A DNA stretch of 64,000 nt, taken from assembly GCA_964057225.1 (NCBI GenBank), contig CAXKVF010000073.1, positions 372,001 through 436,000 on the forward strand. The letters are read 5' to 3'. Below are positions 36,605-49,900 of the stretch, piece by piece; within the stretch, counting starts at the first letter, position 1; each line of letters opens with the position of its first letter. A model generated the notes under the pieces. That model was not told where the DNA came from. It saw nothing but the letters and a program-made list of their open reading frames with translations, and ran no database searches. The translations under genes were made by a program, and so were the position numbers. The DNA comes from Auanema rhodensis (Eukaryota; Nematoda; Chromadorea; Rhabditida; Rhabditidae).

Positions 36605-39600
36605 ATGCACCAATATCAATAAAAATTTGTTTTTAGACTAATATGGACATGGGGAATCTTATTTTGAAAACCGCATCTCTTTATCTTTCACGTGAAGCGA
36701 GTTACATACCAAGTGCACATCACGTGTACATTTAATTAGCATGAATTAAAGTTCACGTAAATTTCAAAGTCATGGTTACCATGAACCAATATCAATAAAA
36801 ATTTGTTGTTAGACTAATATGGACATGGGGAATCTAATTTTGAAAACCGCATCTCTTTATCTTTCACGTGAAGCGAGTTACATACTAAGTGCACATCACG
36901 TGTACATTTAATTAGCATAAATTAAAGTTCACGTAAATTTCAAAGTCATGGTTACCATGCACCAATATCAATAAAAATTTGTTTTTAGACTAATATGGAC
37001 ATGGGGAATCTTATTTTGAAAACCGCATCTCTTTATCTTTCACGTGAAGCGAGTTACATACCAAGTGCACATCACGTGTACATTTAATTAGCATAAATCA
37101 AAGTTCACGTAAATTTCAAAGTCATGGTTACCATGAACCAATATCAATAAAAATTTGTTTTTAGACTAATATGGACATGGGGAATCTAATTTTGAAAACC
37201 GCATCTCTTTATCTTTCACGTGAAGCGAGTTACATACCAAGTGCACATCACGTGTACAATTAATTAGCATAAATTAAAGTTCACGTAAATTTCAAAGTCA
37301 TAGTTACCATGAACCAATATCAATAAAAATTTGTTTTTAGACTAATATGGAGATGGGGAATCTGATTTTGAAAACCGCATCTCTTTATCTTAAACGTGAA
37401 GCGAGTTACATACCAAGTGCACATCACGTGTACATTTAATTAGCATAAATTAAAGTTCACGTAAATTTCAAAGTCATGGTTACCATGCACCAATATCAAT
37501 AAAAATTTGTTTTTAGACTAATATGGACATGGGGAATCTAATTTTGAAAACCGCATCTCTTTATCTTTCACGTGAAGCGAGTTACATACCAAGTGCACAT
37601 CACGTGTACAATTAATTAGCATAAATTAAAGTTCACGTAAATTTCAAAGTCATAGTTACCATGAACCAATATCAATAAAAATTTGTTTTTAGACTAATAT
37701 GGAGATGGGGAATCTGATTTTGAAAACCGCATCTCTTTATCTTAAACGTGAAGCGAGTTACATACCAAGTGCACATCACGTGTACATTTAATTAGCATAA
37801 ATTAAAGTTCACGTAAATTTCAAAGTCATGGTTACCATGCACCAATATCAATAAAAATTTGTTTTTAGACTAATATGGACATGGGGAATCTAATTTTGAA
37901 AACCGCATCTCTTTATCTTTCACGTGAAGCGAGTTACATACCAAGTGCACATCACGTGTACATTTAATTAGCATAAATTAAAGTTCACGTAAATTTCAAA
38001 GTCATGGTTACCATGAACCAATATCAATGAAAATTTGTTTTTAGACTAATATGGACATGGGGAATCTAATTTTGAAAACCGCATCTCTTTATCTTTCACG
38101 TGAAGCGAGTTACATACCAAGTGCACATCACGTGTACAATTAATTAGCATAAATTAAAGTTCACGTAAATTTCAAAGTCATGGTTACCATGAACCAATAT
38201 CAATAAAAATTTGTTTTTAGACTAATATGGACATGGGGAATCTAATTTTGAAAACCGCATCTCTTTATCTTTCACGTGAAGCGAGTTACATACCAAGTGC
38301 ACATCACGTGTACAATTAATTAGCATAAATCAAAGTTCACGTAAATTTCAAAGTCATGGTTACCATGAACCAATATCAATAAAAATTTGTTTTTAGACTA
38401 ATATGGACATAAGGAATCTAATTTTGAAAACCGCATCTCTTTATCTTTCACGTGAAGCGAGTTACATACCAAGTGCACATCACGTGTACATTTAATTAGC
38501 ATAAATTAAAGTTCACGTAAATTTCAAAGTCATGGTTACCATGCACCAATATCAATAAAAATTTGTTTTTAGACTAATATGGACATGGGGAATCTAATTT
38601 TGAAAACCGCATCTCTTTATCTTTCACGTGAAGCGAGTTACATACCAAGTGCACATCACGTGTACAATTAATTAGCATAAATAAAAGTTCACGTAAATTT
38701 CAAAGTCATGGTTACCATGAACCAATATCAATAAAAATTTGTTTTTAGACTAATATGGACATGGGGAATCTAATTTTGAAAACCGCATCTCTTTATCTTT
38801 CACGTGAAGCGAGTTACATACCAAGTGCACATCACGTGTACATTTAATTAGCATAAATTAAAGTTCACGTAAATTTCAAAGTCATGGTTACCATGCACCA
38901 ATATCAATAAAAATTTGTTTTCAGACTAATATGGACATGGGGAATCTAATTTCGAAAACCGCATCTCTTTATCTTTCACGTGAAGCGAGTTACATACCAA
39001 GTGCACATCACGTGTACATTTAATTAGCATAAATTAAAGTTCACGTAAATTTCAAAGTCATGGTTACCATGAACCAATATCAATAAAAATTTGTTTTTAG
39101 ACTAATATGGACATGGGGAATCTAATTTTGAAAACCGCATCTCTTTATCTTTCACGTGAAGCGAGTTACATACCAAGTGCACATCACGTGTACAATTAAT
39201 TAGCATAAATTAAAGTTCACGTAAATTTCAAAGTCATGGTTACCATGAACCAATATCAATAAAAATTTGTTTTTAGACTAATATGGACATGGGGAATCTA
39301 ATTTTGAAAACCGCATCTCTTTATCTTTCACGTGAAGCGAGTTACATACCAAGTGCACATCACGTGTACATTTAATTAGCATAAATTAAAGTTCACGTAA
39401 ATTTCAAAGTCATGGTTACCATGCACCAATATCAATAAAAATTTGTTTTTAGACTAATATGGACATGGGGAATCTAATTTTGAAAACCGCATCTCTTTAT
39501 CTTTCACGTGAAGCGAGTTACATACCAAGTGCACATCACGTGTACAATTAATTAGCATAAATTAAAGTTCACGTAAATTTCAAAGTCATGGTTACCATGA

Positions 39601-39772
39601 ACCAATATCAATAAAAATTTGTTTTTAGACTAATATGGAGATGGGGAATCTGATTTTGAAAACCGCATCTCTTTATCTTTCACGTGAAGCGAGTTACATA
39701 CCAAGTGCACATCACGTGTACATTTAATTAGCATAAATCAAAGTTCACGTAAATTTCAAAGTCATGGTTACC
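36605..39772 (+). repeat. Transition zone M209-M226 between left and right variant sets
   Basis: The 56T mark (type R) first appears here, at M209. The last 84-85 AA unit is M215, the last 47-48 AA unit is M219 and the last 44G unit is M226. Some units combine features kept apart elsewhere. M218 has both 127A and 143C. M219 has the E left part with 127T. M214 and M225 have 4C with 127A, a pairing otherwise seen only at M5 and M220. M212-M217 echoes the del-D-F-17G series from the first 12 kb, but without the 1-bp deletion. Confidence 0.8.
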
Positions 39773-42588
39773 ATGAACCAATATCAATAAAAATTTGTTT
39801 TTCGACTAATATGGACATGGGGAATCTAATTTTGAAAACCGCATCTCTTTATCTTTCACGTGAAGCGAGTTACATACCAAGTGCACATCACGTGTACAAT
39901 TAATTAGCATAAATTAAAGTTCACGTAAATTTCAAAGTCATGGTTACCATGAACCAATATCAATAAAAATTTGTTTTTAGACTAATATGGACATGGGGAA
40001 TCTAATTTTGAAAACCGTATCTCTTTATCTTTCACGTGAAGCGAGTTACATACCAAGTGCACATCACGTGTACATTTAATTAGCATAAATTAAAGTTCAC
40101 GTAAATTTCAAAGTCATGGTTACCATGCACCAATATCAATAAAAATTTGTTTTTAGACTAATATGGACATGGGGAATCTAATTTTGAAAACCGCATCTCT
40201 TTATCTTTCACGTGAAGCGAGTTACATACCAAGTGCACATCACGTGTACATTTAATTAGCATAAATTAAAGTTCACGTAAATTTCAAAGTCATGGTTACC
40301 ATGAACCAATATCAATAAAAATTTGTTTTTAGACTAATATGGACATGGGGAATCTAATTTTGAAAACCGCATCTCTTTATCTTTCACGTGAAGCGAGTTA
40401 CATACCAAGTGCACATCACGTGTACATTTAATTAGCATGAATTAAAGTTCACGTAAATTTCAAAGTCATGGTTACCATGAACCAATATCAATAAAAATTT
40501 GTTTTTAGACTAATATGGACATGGGGAATCTAATTTTGAAAACCGCATCTCTTTATCTTTCACGTGAAGCGAGTTACATACCAAGTGCACATCACGTGTA
40601 CAATTAATTAGCATAAATTAAAGTTCACGTAAATTTCAAAGTCATGGTTACCATGAACCAATATCAATAAAAATTTGTTTTTAGACTAATATGGACATGG
40701 GGAATCTAATTTTGAAAACCGTATCTCTTTATCTTTCACGTGAAGCGAGTTACATACCAAGTGCACATCACGTGTACATTTAATTAGCATAAATTAAAGT
40801 TCACGTAAATTTCAAAGTCATGGTTACCATGCACCAATATCAATAAAAATTTGTTTTTAGACTAATATGGACATGGGGAATCTAATTTTGAAAACCGCAT
40901 CTCTTTATCTTTCACGTGAAGCGAGTTACATACCAAGTGCACATCACGTGTACATTTAATTAGCATAAATTAAAGTTCACGTAAATTTCAAAGTCATGGT
41001 TACCATGAACCAATATCAATAAAAATTTGTTTTTAGACTAATATGGACATGGGGAATCTAATTTTGAAAACCGCATCTCTTTATCTTTCACGTGAAGCGA
41101 GTTACATACCAAGTGCACATCACGTGTACATTTAATTAGCATGAATTAAAGTTCACGTAAATTTCAAAGTCATGGTTACCATGAACCAATATCAATAAAA
41201 ATTTGTTGTTAGACTAATATGGACATGGGGAATCTAATTTTGAAAACCGCATCTCTTTATCTTTCACGTGAAGCGAGTTACATACCAAGTGCACATCACG
41301 TGTACAATTAATTAGCATAAATTAAAGTTCACGTAAATTTCAAAGTCATGGTTACCATGAACCAATATCAATAAAAATTTGTTTTTAGACTAATATGGAC
41401 ATGGGGAATCTAATTTTGAAAACCGCATCTCTTTATCTTTCACGTGAAGCGAGTTACATACCAAGTGCACATCACGTGTACATTTAATTAGCATAAATTA
41501 AAGTTCACGTAAATTTCAAAGTCATGGTTACCATGAACCAATATCAATAAAAATTTGTTTTTAGACTAATATGGACATGGGGAATCTAATTTTGAAAACC
41601 GCATCTCTTTATCTTTCACTTGAAGCGAGTTACATACCAAGTGCACATCACGTGTACATTTAATTAGCATAAATTAAAGTTCACGTAAATTTCAAAGTCA
41701 TGGTTACCATGCACCAATATCAATAAAAATTTGTTTTTAGACTAATATGGACATGGGGAATCTTATTTTGAAAACCGCATCTCTTTATCTTTCACGTGAA
41801 GCGAGTTACATACCAAGTGCACATCACGTGTACATTTAATTAGCATAAATCAAAGTTCACGTAAATTTCAAAGTCATGGTTACCATGAACCAATATGAAT
41901 AAAAATTTGTTTTTAGACTAATATGGACATGGGGAATCTAATTTTGAAAACCGCATCTCTTTATCTTTCACGTGAAGCGAGTTACATACCAAGTGCACAT
42001 CACGTGTACAATTAATTAGCATAAATTAAAGTTCACGTAAATTTCAAAGTCATGGTTACCATGAACCAATATCAATAAAAGTTTGTTTTTAGACTAATAT
42101 GGACATGGGGAATCTAATTTTGAAAACCGCATCTCTTTATCTTTCAAGTGAAGCGAGTTACATACCAAGTGCACATCACGTGTACATTTAATTAGCATAA
42201 ATTAAAGTTCACGTAAATTTCAAAGTCATGGTTACCATGAACCAATAACAATAAAAATTTGTTTTTAGACTAATATGGACATGGGGAATCTAATTTTGAA
42301 AACCGAATCTCTTTATCTTTCACGTGAAGCGAGTTACATACCAAGTGCACATCACGTGTACATTTAATTAGCATAAATTAAAGTTCACGTAAATTTCAAA
42401 GTCATGGTTACCATGAACCAATATCAATAAAAATTTGTTTTTAGACTAATATGGACATGGGGAATCTAATTTTGAAAACCGCATCTCTTTATCTTTCACG
42501 TGAAGCGAGTTACATACCAAGTGCACATCACGTGTACATTTAATTAGCATGAATTAAAGTTCACGTAAATTTCAAAGTCATGGTTACC

Positions 42589-43644
42589 ATGAACCAATAT
42601 CAATAAAAATTTGTTTTTAGACTAATATGGACATGGGGAATCTAATTTTGAAAACCGCATCTCTTTATCTTTCACGTGAAGCGAGTTACATACCAAGTGC
42701 ACATCACGTGTACATTTAATTAGCATAAATTAAAGTTCACGTAAATTTCAAAGTCATGGTTACCATGCACCAATATCAATAAAAATTTGTTTTTAGACTA
42801 ATATGGACATGGGGAATCTTATTTTGAAAACCGCATCTCTTTATCTTTCACGTGAAGCGAGTTACATACCAAGTGCACATCACGTGTACATTTAATTAGC
42901 ATAAATCAAAGTTCACGTAAATTTCAAAGTCATGGTTACCATGAACCAATATCAATAAAAATTTGTTTTTAGACTAATATGGACATGGGGAATCTAATTT
43001 TGAAAACCGCATCTCTTTATCTTTCACGTGAAGCGAGTTACATACCAAGTGCACATCACGTGTACATTTAATTAGCATAAATTAAAGTTCACGTAAATTT
43101 CAAAGTCATGGTTACCATGCACCAATATCAATAAAAATTTGTTTTTAGACTAATATGGACATGGGGAATCTTATTTTGAAAACCGCATCTCTTTATCTTT
43201 CACGTGAAGCGAGTTACATACCAAGTGCACATCACGTGTACATTTAATTAGCATAACTCAAGGTTCACGTAAATTTCAAAGTCATGGTTACCATGAACCA
43301 ATATCAATAAAAATTTGTTTTTAGACTAATATGGACATGGGGAATCTAATTTTGAAAACCGCATCTCTTTATCTTTCACGTGAAGCGAGTTACATACCAA
43401 GTGCACATCACGTGTACAATTAATTAGCATAAATTAAAGTTCACGTAAATTTCAAAGTCATGGTTACCATGAACCAATATCAATAAAAATTTGTTTTTAG
43501 ACTAATATGGACATGGGGAATCTAATTTTGAAAACCGCATCTCTTTATCTTTCACGTGAAGCGAGTTACATACCAAGTGCACATCACGTGTACATTTAAT
43601 TAGCATAAATTAAAGTTCACGTAAATTTCAAAGTCATGGTTACC
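42589..43644 (+). repeat. Six-monomer duplication, copy 1 (M243-M248, 1,056 bp)
   Basis: The order is I, R, I, R with a doubly altered 141-147 region, A, I. The altered unit (M246) changes two bases in the right arm of the A+T dyad. The adjacent block 43645-44700 has the same order, and I saw no difference between them. Confidence 0.88.
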
Positions 43645-44700
43645 ATGAACCAATATCAATAAAAATTTGTTTTTAGACTAATATGGACATGGGGAATCTA
43701 ATTTTGAAAACCGCATCTCTTTATCTTTCACGTGAAGCGAGTTACATACCAAGTGCACATCACGTGTACATTTAATTAGCATAAATTAAAGTTCACGTAA
43801 ATTTCAAAGTCATGGTTACCATGCACCAATATCAATAAAAATTTGTTTTTAGACTAATATGGACATGGGGAATCTTATTTTGAAAACCGCATCTCTTTAT
43901 CTTTCACGTGAAGCGAGTTACATACCAAGTGCACATCACGTGTACATTTAATTAGCATAAATCAAAGTTCACGTAAATTTCAAAGTCATGGTTACCATGA
44001 ACCAATATCAATAAAAATTTGTTTTTAGACTAATATGGACATGGGGAATCTAATTTTGAAAACCGCATCTCTTTATCTTTCACGTGAAGCGAGTTACATA
44101 CCAAGTGCACATCACGTGTACATTTAATTAGCATAAATTAAAGTTCACGTAAATTTCAAAGTCATGGTTACCATGCACCAATATCAATAAAAATTTGTTT
44201 TTAGACTAATATGGACATGGGGAATCTTATTTTGAAAACCGCATCTCTTTATCTTTCACGTGAAGCGAGTTACATACCAAGTGCACATCACGTGTACATT
44301 TAATTAGCATAACTCAAGGTTCACGTAAATTTCAAAGTCATGGTTACCATGAACCAATATCAATAAAAATTTGTTTTTAGACTAATATGGACATGGGGAA
44401 TCTAATTTTGAAAACCGCATCTCTTTATCTTTCACGTGAAGCGAGTTACATACCAAGTGCACATCACGTGTACAATTAATTAGCATAAATTAAAGTTCAC
44501 GTAAATTTCAAAGTCATGGTTACCATGAACCAATATCAATAAAAATTTGTTTTTAGACTAATATGGACATGGGGAATCTAATTTTGAAAACCGCATCTCT
44601 TTATCTTTCACGTGAAGCGAGTTACATACCAAGTGCACATCACGTGTACATTTAATTAGCATAAATTAAAGTTCACGTAAATTTCAAAGTCATGGTTACC
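43645..44700 (+). repeat. Six-monomer duplication, copy 2 (M249-M254, 1,056 bp)
   Basis: It appears identical to 42589-43644 by eye. The second copy of the giant HOR has only one such altered unit (M290), so this duplication probably happened after the giant HOR was copied, or its extra copy was lost in the other block. Confidence 0.88.
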
Positions 44701-46988
44701 ATGAACCAATATCAATAAAAATTTGTTTTTAGACTAATATGGAAATGGGGAATCTAATTTTGAAAACCGCATCTCTTTATCTTTCACGTGAAGCGAGTTA
44801 CATACCAAGTGCACATCACGTGTACATTTAATTAGCATAAATCAAAGTTCACGTAAATTTCAAAGTCATGGTTACCATGAACCAATATCAATAAAAATTT
44901 GTTTTTAGACTAATATGGACATGGGGAATCTAATTTTGAAAACCGCATCTCTTTATCTTTCACGTGAAGCGAGTTACATACCAAGTGCACATCACGTGTA
45001 CAATTAATTAGCATAAATTAAAGTTCACGTAAATTTCAAAGTCATGGTTACCATGAACCAATATCAATAAAAATTTGTTTTTAGACTAATATGGACATGG
45101 GGAATCTAATTTTGAAAACCGCATCTCTTTATCTTTCACGTGAAGCGAGTTACATACCAAGTGCACATCACGTGTACATTTAATTAGCATAAATTAAAGT
45201 TCACGTAAATTTCAAAGTCATGGTTACCATGCACCAATATCAATAAAAATTTGTTTTTAGACTAATATGGACATGGGGAATCTAATTTTGAAAACCGCAT
45301 CTCTTTATCTTTCACGTGAAGCGAGTTACATACCAAGTGCACATCACGTGTACATTTAATTAGCATAAATTAAAGTTCACGTAAATTTCAAAGTCATGGT
45401 TACCATGCACCAATATCAATAAAAATTTGTTTTTAGACTAATATGGACATGGGGAATCTTATTTTGAAAACCGCATCTCTTTATCTTTCACGTGAAGCGA
45501 GTTACATACCAAGTGCACATCACGTGTACATTTAATTAGCATAAATCAAAGTTCACGTAAATTTCAAAGTCATGGTTACCATGAACCAATATCAATAAAA
45601 ATTTGTTTTTAGACTAATATGGACATGGGGAATCTAATTTTGAAAACCGCATCTCTTTATCTTTTACGTGAAGCGAGTTACATACCAAGTGCACATCACG
45701 TGTACAATTAATTAGCATAAATTAAAGTTCACGTAAATTTCAAAGTCATGGTTACCATGAACCAATATCAATAAAAATTTGTTTTTAGACTAATATGGAC
45801 ATGGGGAATCTAATTTTGAAAACCGCATCTCTTTATCTTTCACGTGAAGCGAGTTACATACCAAGTGCACATCACGTGTACATTTAATTAGCATAAATTA
45901 AAGTTCACGTAAATTTCAAAGTCATGGTTACCATGAACCAATATCAATAAAAATTTGTTTTTAGACTAATATGGACATGGGGAATCTAATTTTGAAAACC
46001 GAATCTCTTTATCTTTCACGTGAAGCGAGTTACATACCAAGTGCACATCACGTGTACATTTAATTAGCATAAATCAAAGTTCACGTAAATTTCAAAGTCA
46101 TGGTTACCATGAACCAATATCAATAAAAATTTGTTTTTAGACTAATATGGACATGGGGAATCTAATTTTGAAAACCGCATCTCTTTATCTTTCACGTGAA
46201 GCGAGTTACATACCGAGTGCACATCACGTGTACAATTAATTAGCATAAATTAAAGTTCACGTAAATTTCAAAGTCATGGTTACCATGAACCAATATCAAT
46301 AAAAATTTGTTTTTAGACTAATATGGACATGGGGAATCTAATTTTGAAAACCGCATCTCTTTATCTTTCACGTGAAGCGAGTTACATACCAAGTGCACAT
46401 CACGTGTACATTTAATTAGCATAAATTAAAGTTCACGTAAATTTCAAAGTCATGGTTACCATGAACCAATATCAATAAAAATTTGTTTTTAGACTAATAT
46501 GGACATGGGGAATCTAATTTTGAAAACCGCATCTCTTTATCTTTCACGTGAAGCGAGTTACATACCAAGTGCACATCACGTGTACATTTAATTAGCATAA
46601 ATTAAAGTTCACGTAAATTTCAAAGTCATGGTTACCATGCACCAATATCAATAAAAATTTGTTTTTAGACTAATATGGACATGGGGAATCTAATTTTGAA
46701 AACCGCATCTCTTTATCTTTCACGTGAAGCGAGTTACATACCAAGTGCACATCACGTGTACATTTAATTAGCATAAATTAAAGTTCACGTAAATTTCAAA
46801 GTCATGGTTACCATGCACCAATATCAATAAAAATTTGTTTTTAGACTAATATGGACATGGGGAATCTTATTTTGAAAACCGCATCTCTTTATCTTTCACG
46901 TGAAGCGAGTTACATACCAAGTGCACATCACGTGTACATTTAATTAGCATAAATCAAAGTTCACGTAAATTTCAAAGTCTTGGTTACC

Positions 46989-49900
46989 ATGAACCAATAT
47001 CAATAAAAATTTGTTTTTAGACTAATATGGACATGGGGAATCTAATTTTGAAAACCGCATCTCTTTATCTTTCACGTGAAGCGAGTTACATACCAAGTGC
47101 ACATCACGTGTACAATTAATTAGCATAAATTAAAGTTCACGTAAATTTCAAAGTCATGGTTACCATGAACCAATATCAATAAAAATTTGTTTTTAGACTA
47201 ATATGGACATGGGGAATCTAATTTTGAAAACCGTATCTCTTTATCTTTCACGTGAAGCGAGTTACATACCAAGTGCACATCACGTGTACATTTAATTAGC
47301 ATAAATTAAAGTTCACGTAAATTTCAAAGTCATGGTTACCATGCACCAATATCAATAAAAATTTGTTTTTAGACTAATATGGACATGGGGAATCTAATTT
47401 TGAAAACCGCATCTCTTTATCTTTCACGTGAAGCGAGTTACATACCAAGTGCACATCACGTGTACATTTAATTAGCATAAATTAAAGTTCACGTAAATTT
47501 CAAAGTCATGGTTACCATGAACCAATATCAATAAAAATTTGTTTTTAGACTAATATGGACATGGGGAATCTAATTTTGAAAACCGCATCTCTTTATCTTT
47601 CACGTGAAGCGAGTTACATACCAAGTGCACATCACGTGTACATTTAATTAGCATGAATTAAAGTTCACGTAAATTTCAAAGTCATGGTTACCATGAACCA
47701 ATATCAATAAAAATTTGTTTTTAGACTAATATGGACATGGGGAATCTAATTTTGAAAACCGCATCTCTTTATCTTTCACGTGAAGCGAGTTACATACCAA
47801 GTGCACATCACGTGTACAATTAATTAGCATAAATTAAAGTTCACGTAAATTTCAAAGTCATGGTTACCATGAACCAATATCAATAAAAATTTGTTTTTAG
47901 ACTAATATGGACATGGGGAATCTAATTTTGAAAACCGTATCTCTTTATCTTTCACGTGAAGCGAGTTACATACCAAGTGCACATCACGTGTACATTTAAT
48001 TAGCATAAATTAAAGTTCACGTAAATTTCAAAGTCATGGTTACCATGCACCAATATCAATAAAAATTTGTTTTTAGACTAATATGGACATGGGGAATCTA
48101 ATTTTGAAAACCGCATCTCTTTATCTTTCACGTGAAGCGAGTTACATACCAAGTGCACATCACGTGTACATTTAATTAGCATAAATTAAAGTTCACGTAA
48201 ATTTCAAAGTCATGGTTACCATGAACCAATATCAATAAAAATTTGTTTTTAGACTAATATGGACATGGGGAATCTAATTTTGAAAACCGCATCTCTTTAT
48301 CTTTCACGTGAAGCGAGTTACATACCAAGTGCACATCACGTGTACATTTAATTAGCATGAATTAAAGTTCACGTAAATTTCAAAGTCATGGTTACCATGA
48401 ACCAATATCAATAAAAATTTGTTGTTAGACTAATATGGACATGGGGAATCTAATTTTGAAAACCGCATCTCTTTATCTTTCACGTGAAGCGAGTTACATA
48501 CCAAGTGCACATCACGTGTACAATTAATTAGCATAAATTAAAGTTCACGTAAATTTCAAAGTCATGGTTACCATGAACCAATATCAATAAAAATTTGTTT
48601 TTAGACTAATATGGACATGGGGAATCTAATTTTGAAAACCGCATCTCTTTATCTTTCACGTGAAGCGAGTTACATACCAAGTGCACATCACGTGTACATT
48701 TAATTAGCATAAATTAAAGTTCACGTAAATTTCAAAGTCATGGTTACCATGAACCAATATCAATAAAAATTTGTTTTTAGACTAATATGGACATGGGGAA
48801 TCTAATTTTGAAAACCGCATCTCTTTATCTTTCACTTGAAGCGAGTTACATACCAAGTGCACATCACGTGTACATTTAATTAGCATAAATTAAAGTTCAC
48901 GTAAATTTCAAAGTCATGGTTACCATGCACCAATATCAATAAAAATTTGTTTTTAGACTAATATGGACATGGGGAATCTTATTTTGAAAACCGCATCTCT
49001 TTATCTTTCACGTGAAGCGAGTTACATACCAAGTGCACATCACGTGTACATTTAATTAGCATAAATCAAAGTTCACGTAAATTTCAAAGTCATGGTTACC
49101 ATGAACCAATATGAATAAAAATTTGTTTTTAGACTAATATGGACATGGGGAATCTAATTTTGAAAACCGCATCTCTTTATCTTTCACGTGAAGCGAGTTA
49201 CATACCAAGTGCACATCACGTGTACAATTAATTAGCATAAATTAAAGTTCACGTAAATTTCAAAGTCATGGTTACCATGAACCAATATCAATAAAAGTTT
49301 GTTTTTAGACTAATATGGACATGGGGAATCTAATTTTGAAAACCGCATCTCTTTATCTTTCAAGTGAAGCGAGTTACATACCAAGTGCACATCACGTGTA
49401 CATTTAATTAGCATAAATTAAAGTTCACGTAAATTTCAAAGTCATGGTTACCATGAACCAATAACAATAAAAATTTGTTTTTAGACTAATATGGACATGG
49501 GGAATCTAATTTTGAAAACCGAATCTCTTTATCTTTCACGTGAAGCGAGTTACATACCAAGTGCACATCACGTGTACATTTAATTAGCATAAATTAAAGT
49601 TCACGTAAATTTCAAAGTCATGGTTACCATGAACCAATATCAATAAAAATTTGTTTTTAGACTAATATGGACATGGGGAATCTAATTTTGAAAACCGAAT
49701 CTCTTTATCTTTCACGTGAAGCGAGTTACATACCAAGTGCACATCACGTGTACATTTAATTAGCATAAATTAAAGTTCACGTAAATTTCAAAGTCATGGT
49801 TACCATGAACCAATATCAATAAAAATTTGTTTTTAGACTAATATGGACATGGGGAATCTAATTTTGAAAACCGCATCTCTTTATCTTTCACGTGAAGCGA

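Larger units (their letters stand above)
39773..46988 (+). repeat. Giant tandem HOR, copy 1 (M227-M267, 41 monomers, 7,216 bp)
   Basis: The first 15 units match M268-M282 and the last 16 match M290-M305, so the two blocks are adjacent copies. Diagnostic rare marks in order are 70T (M228, M232), 139G (M230, M234), 28G with 127A (M235), 88T (M237), 13G (M239), 21G with 87A (M240), 12A with 70A (M241), 44A with 143C (M255), 70A with 143C (M262), 107G (M263) and 168T (M267). The middle differs because of the six-unit duplication at 42589-44700. Confidence 0.88.
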
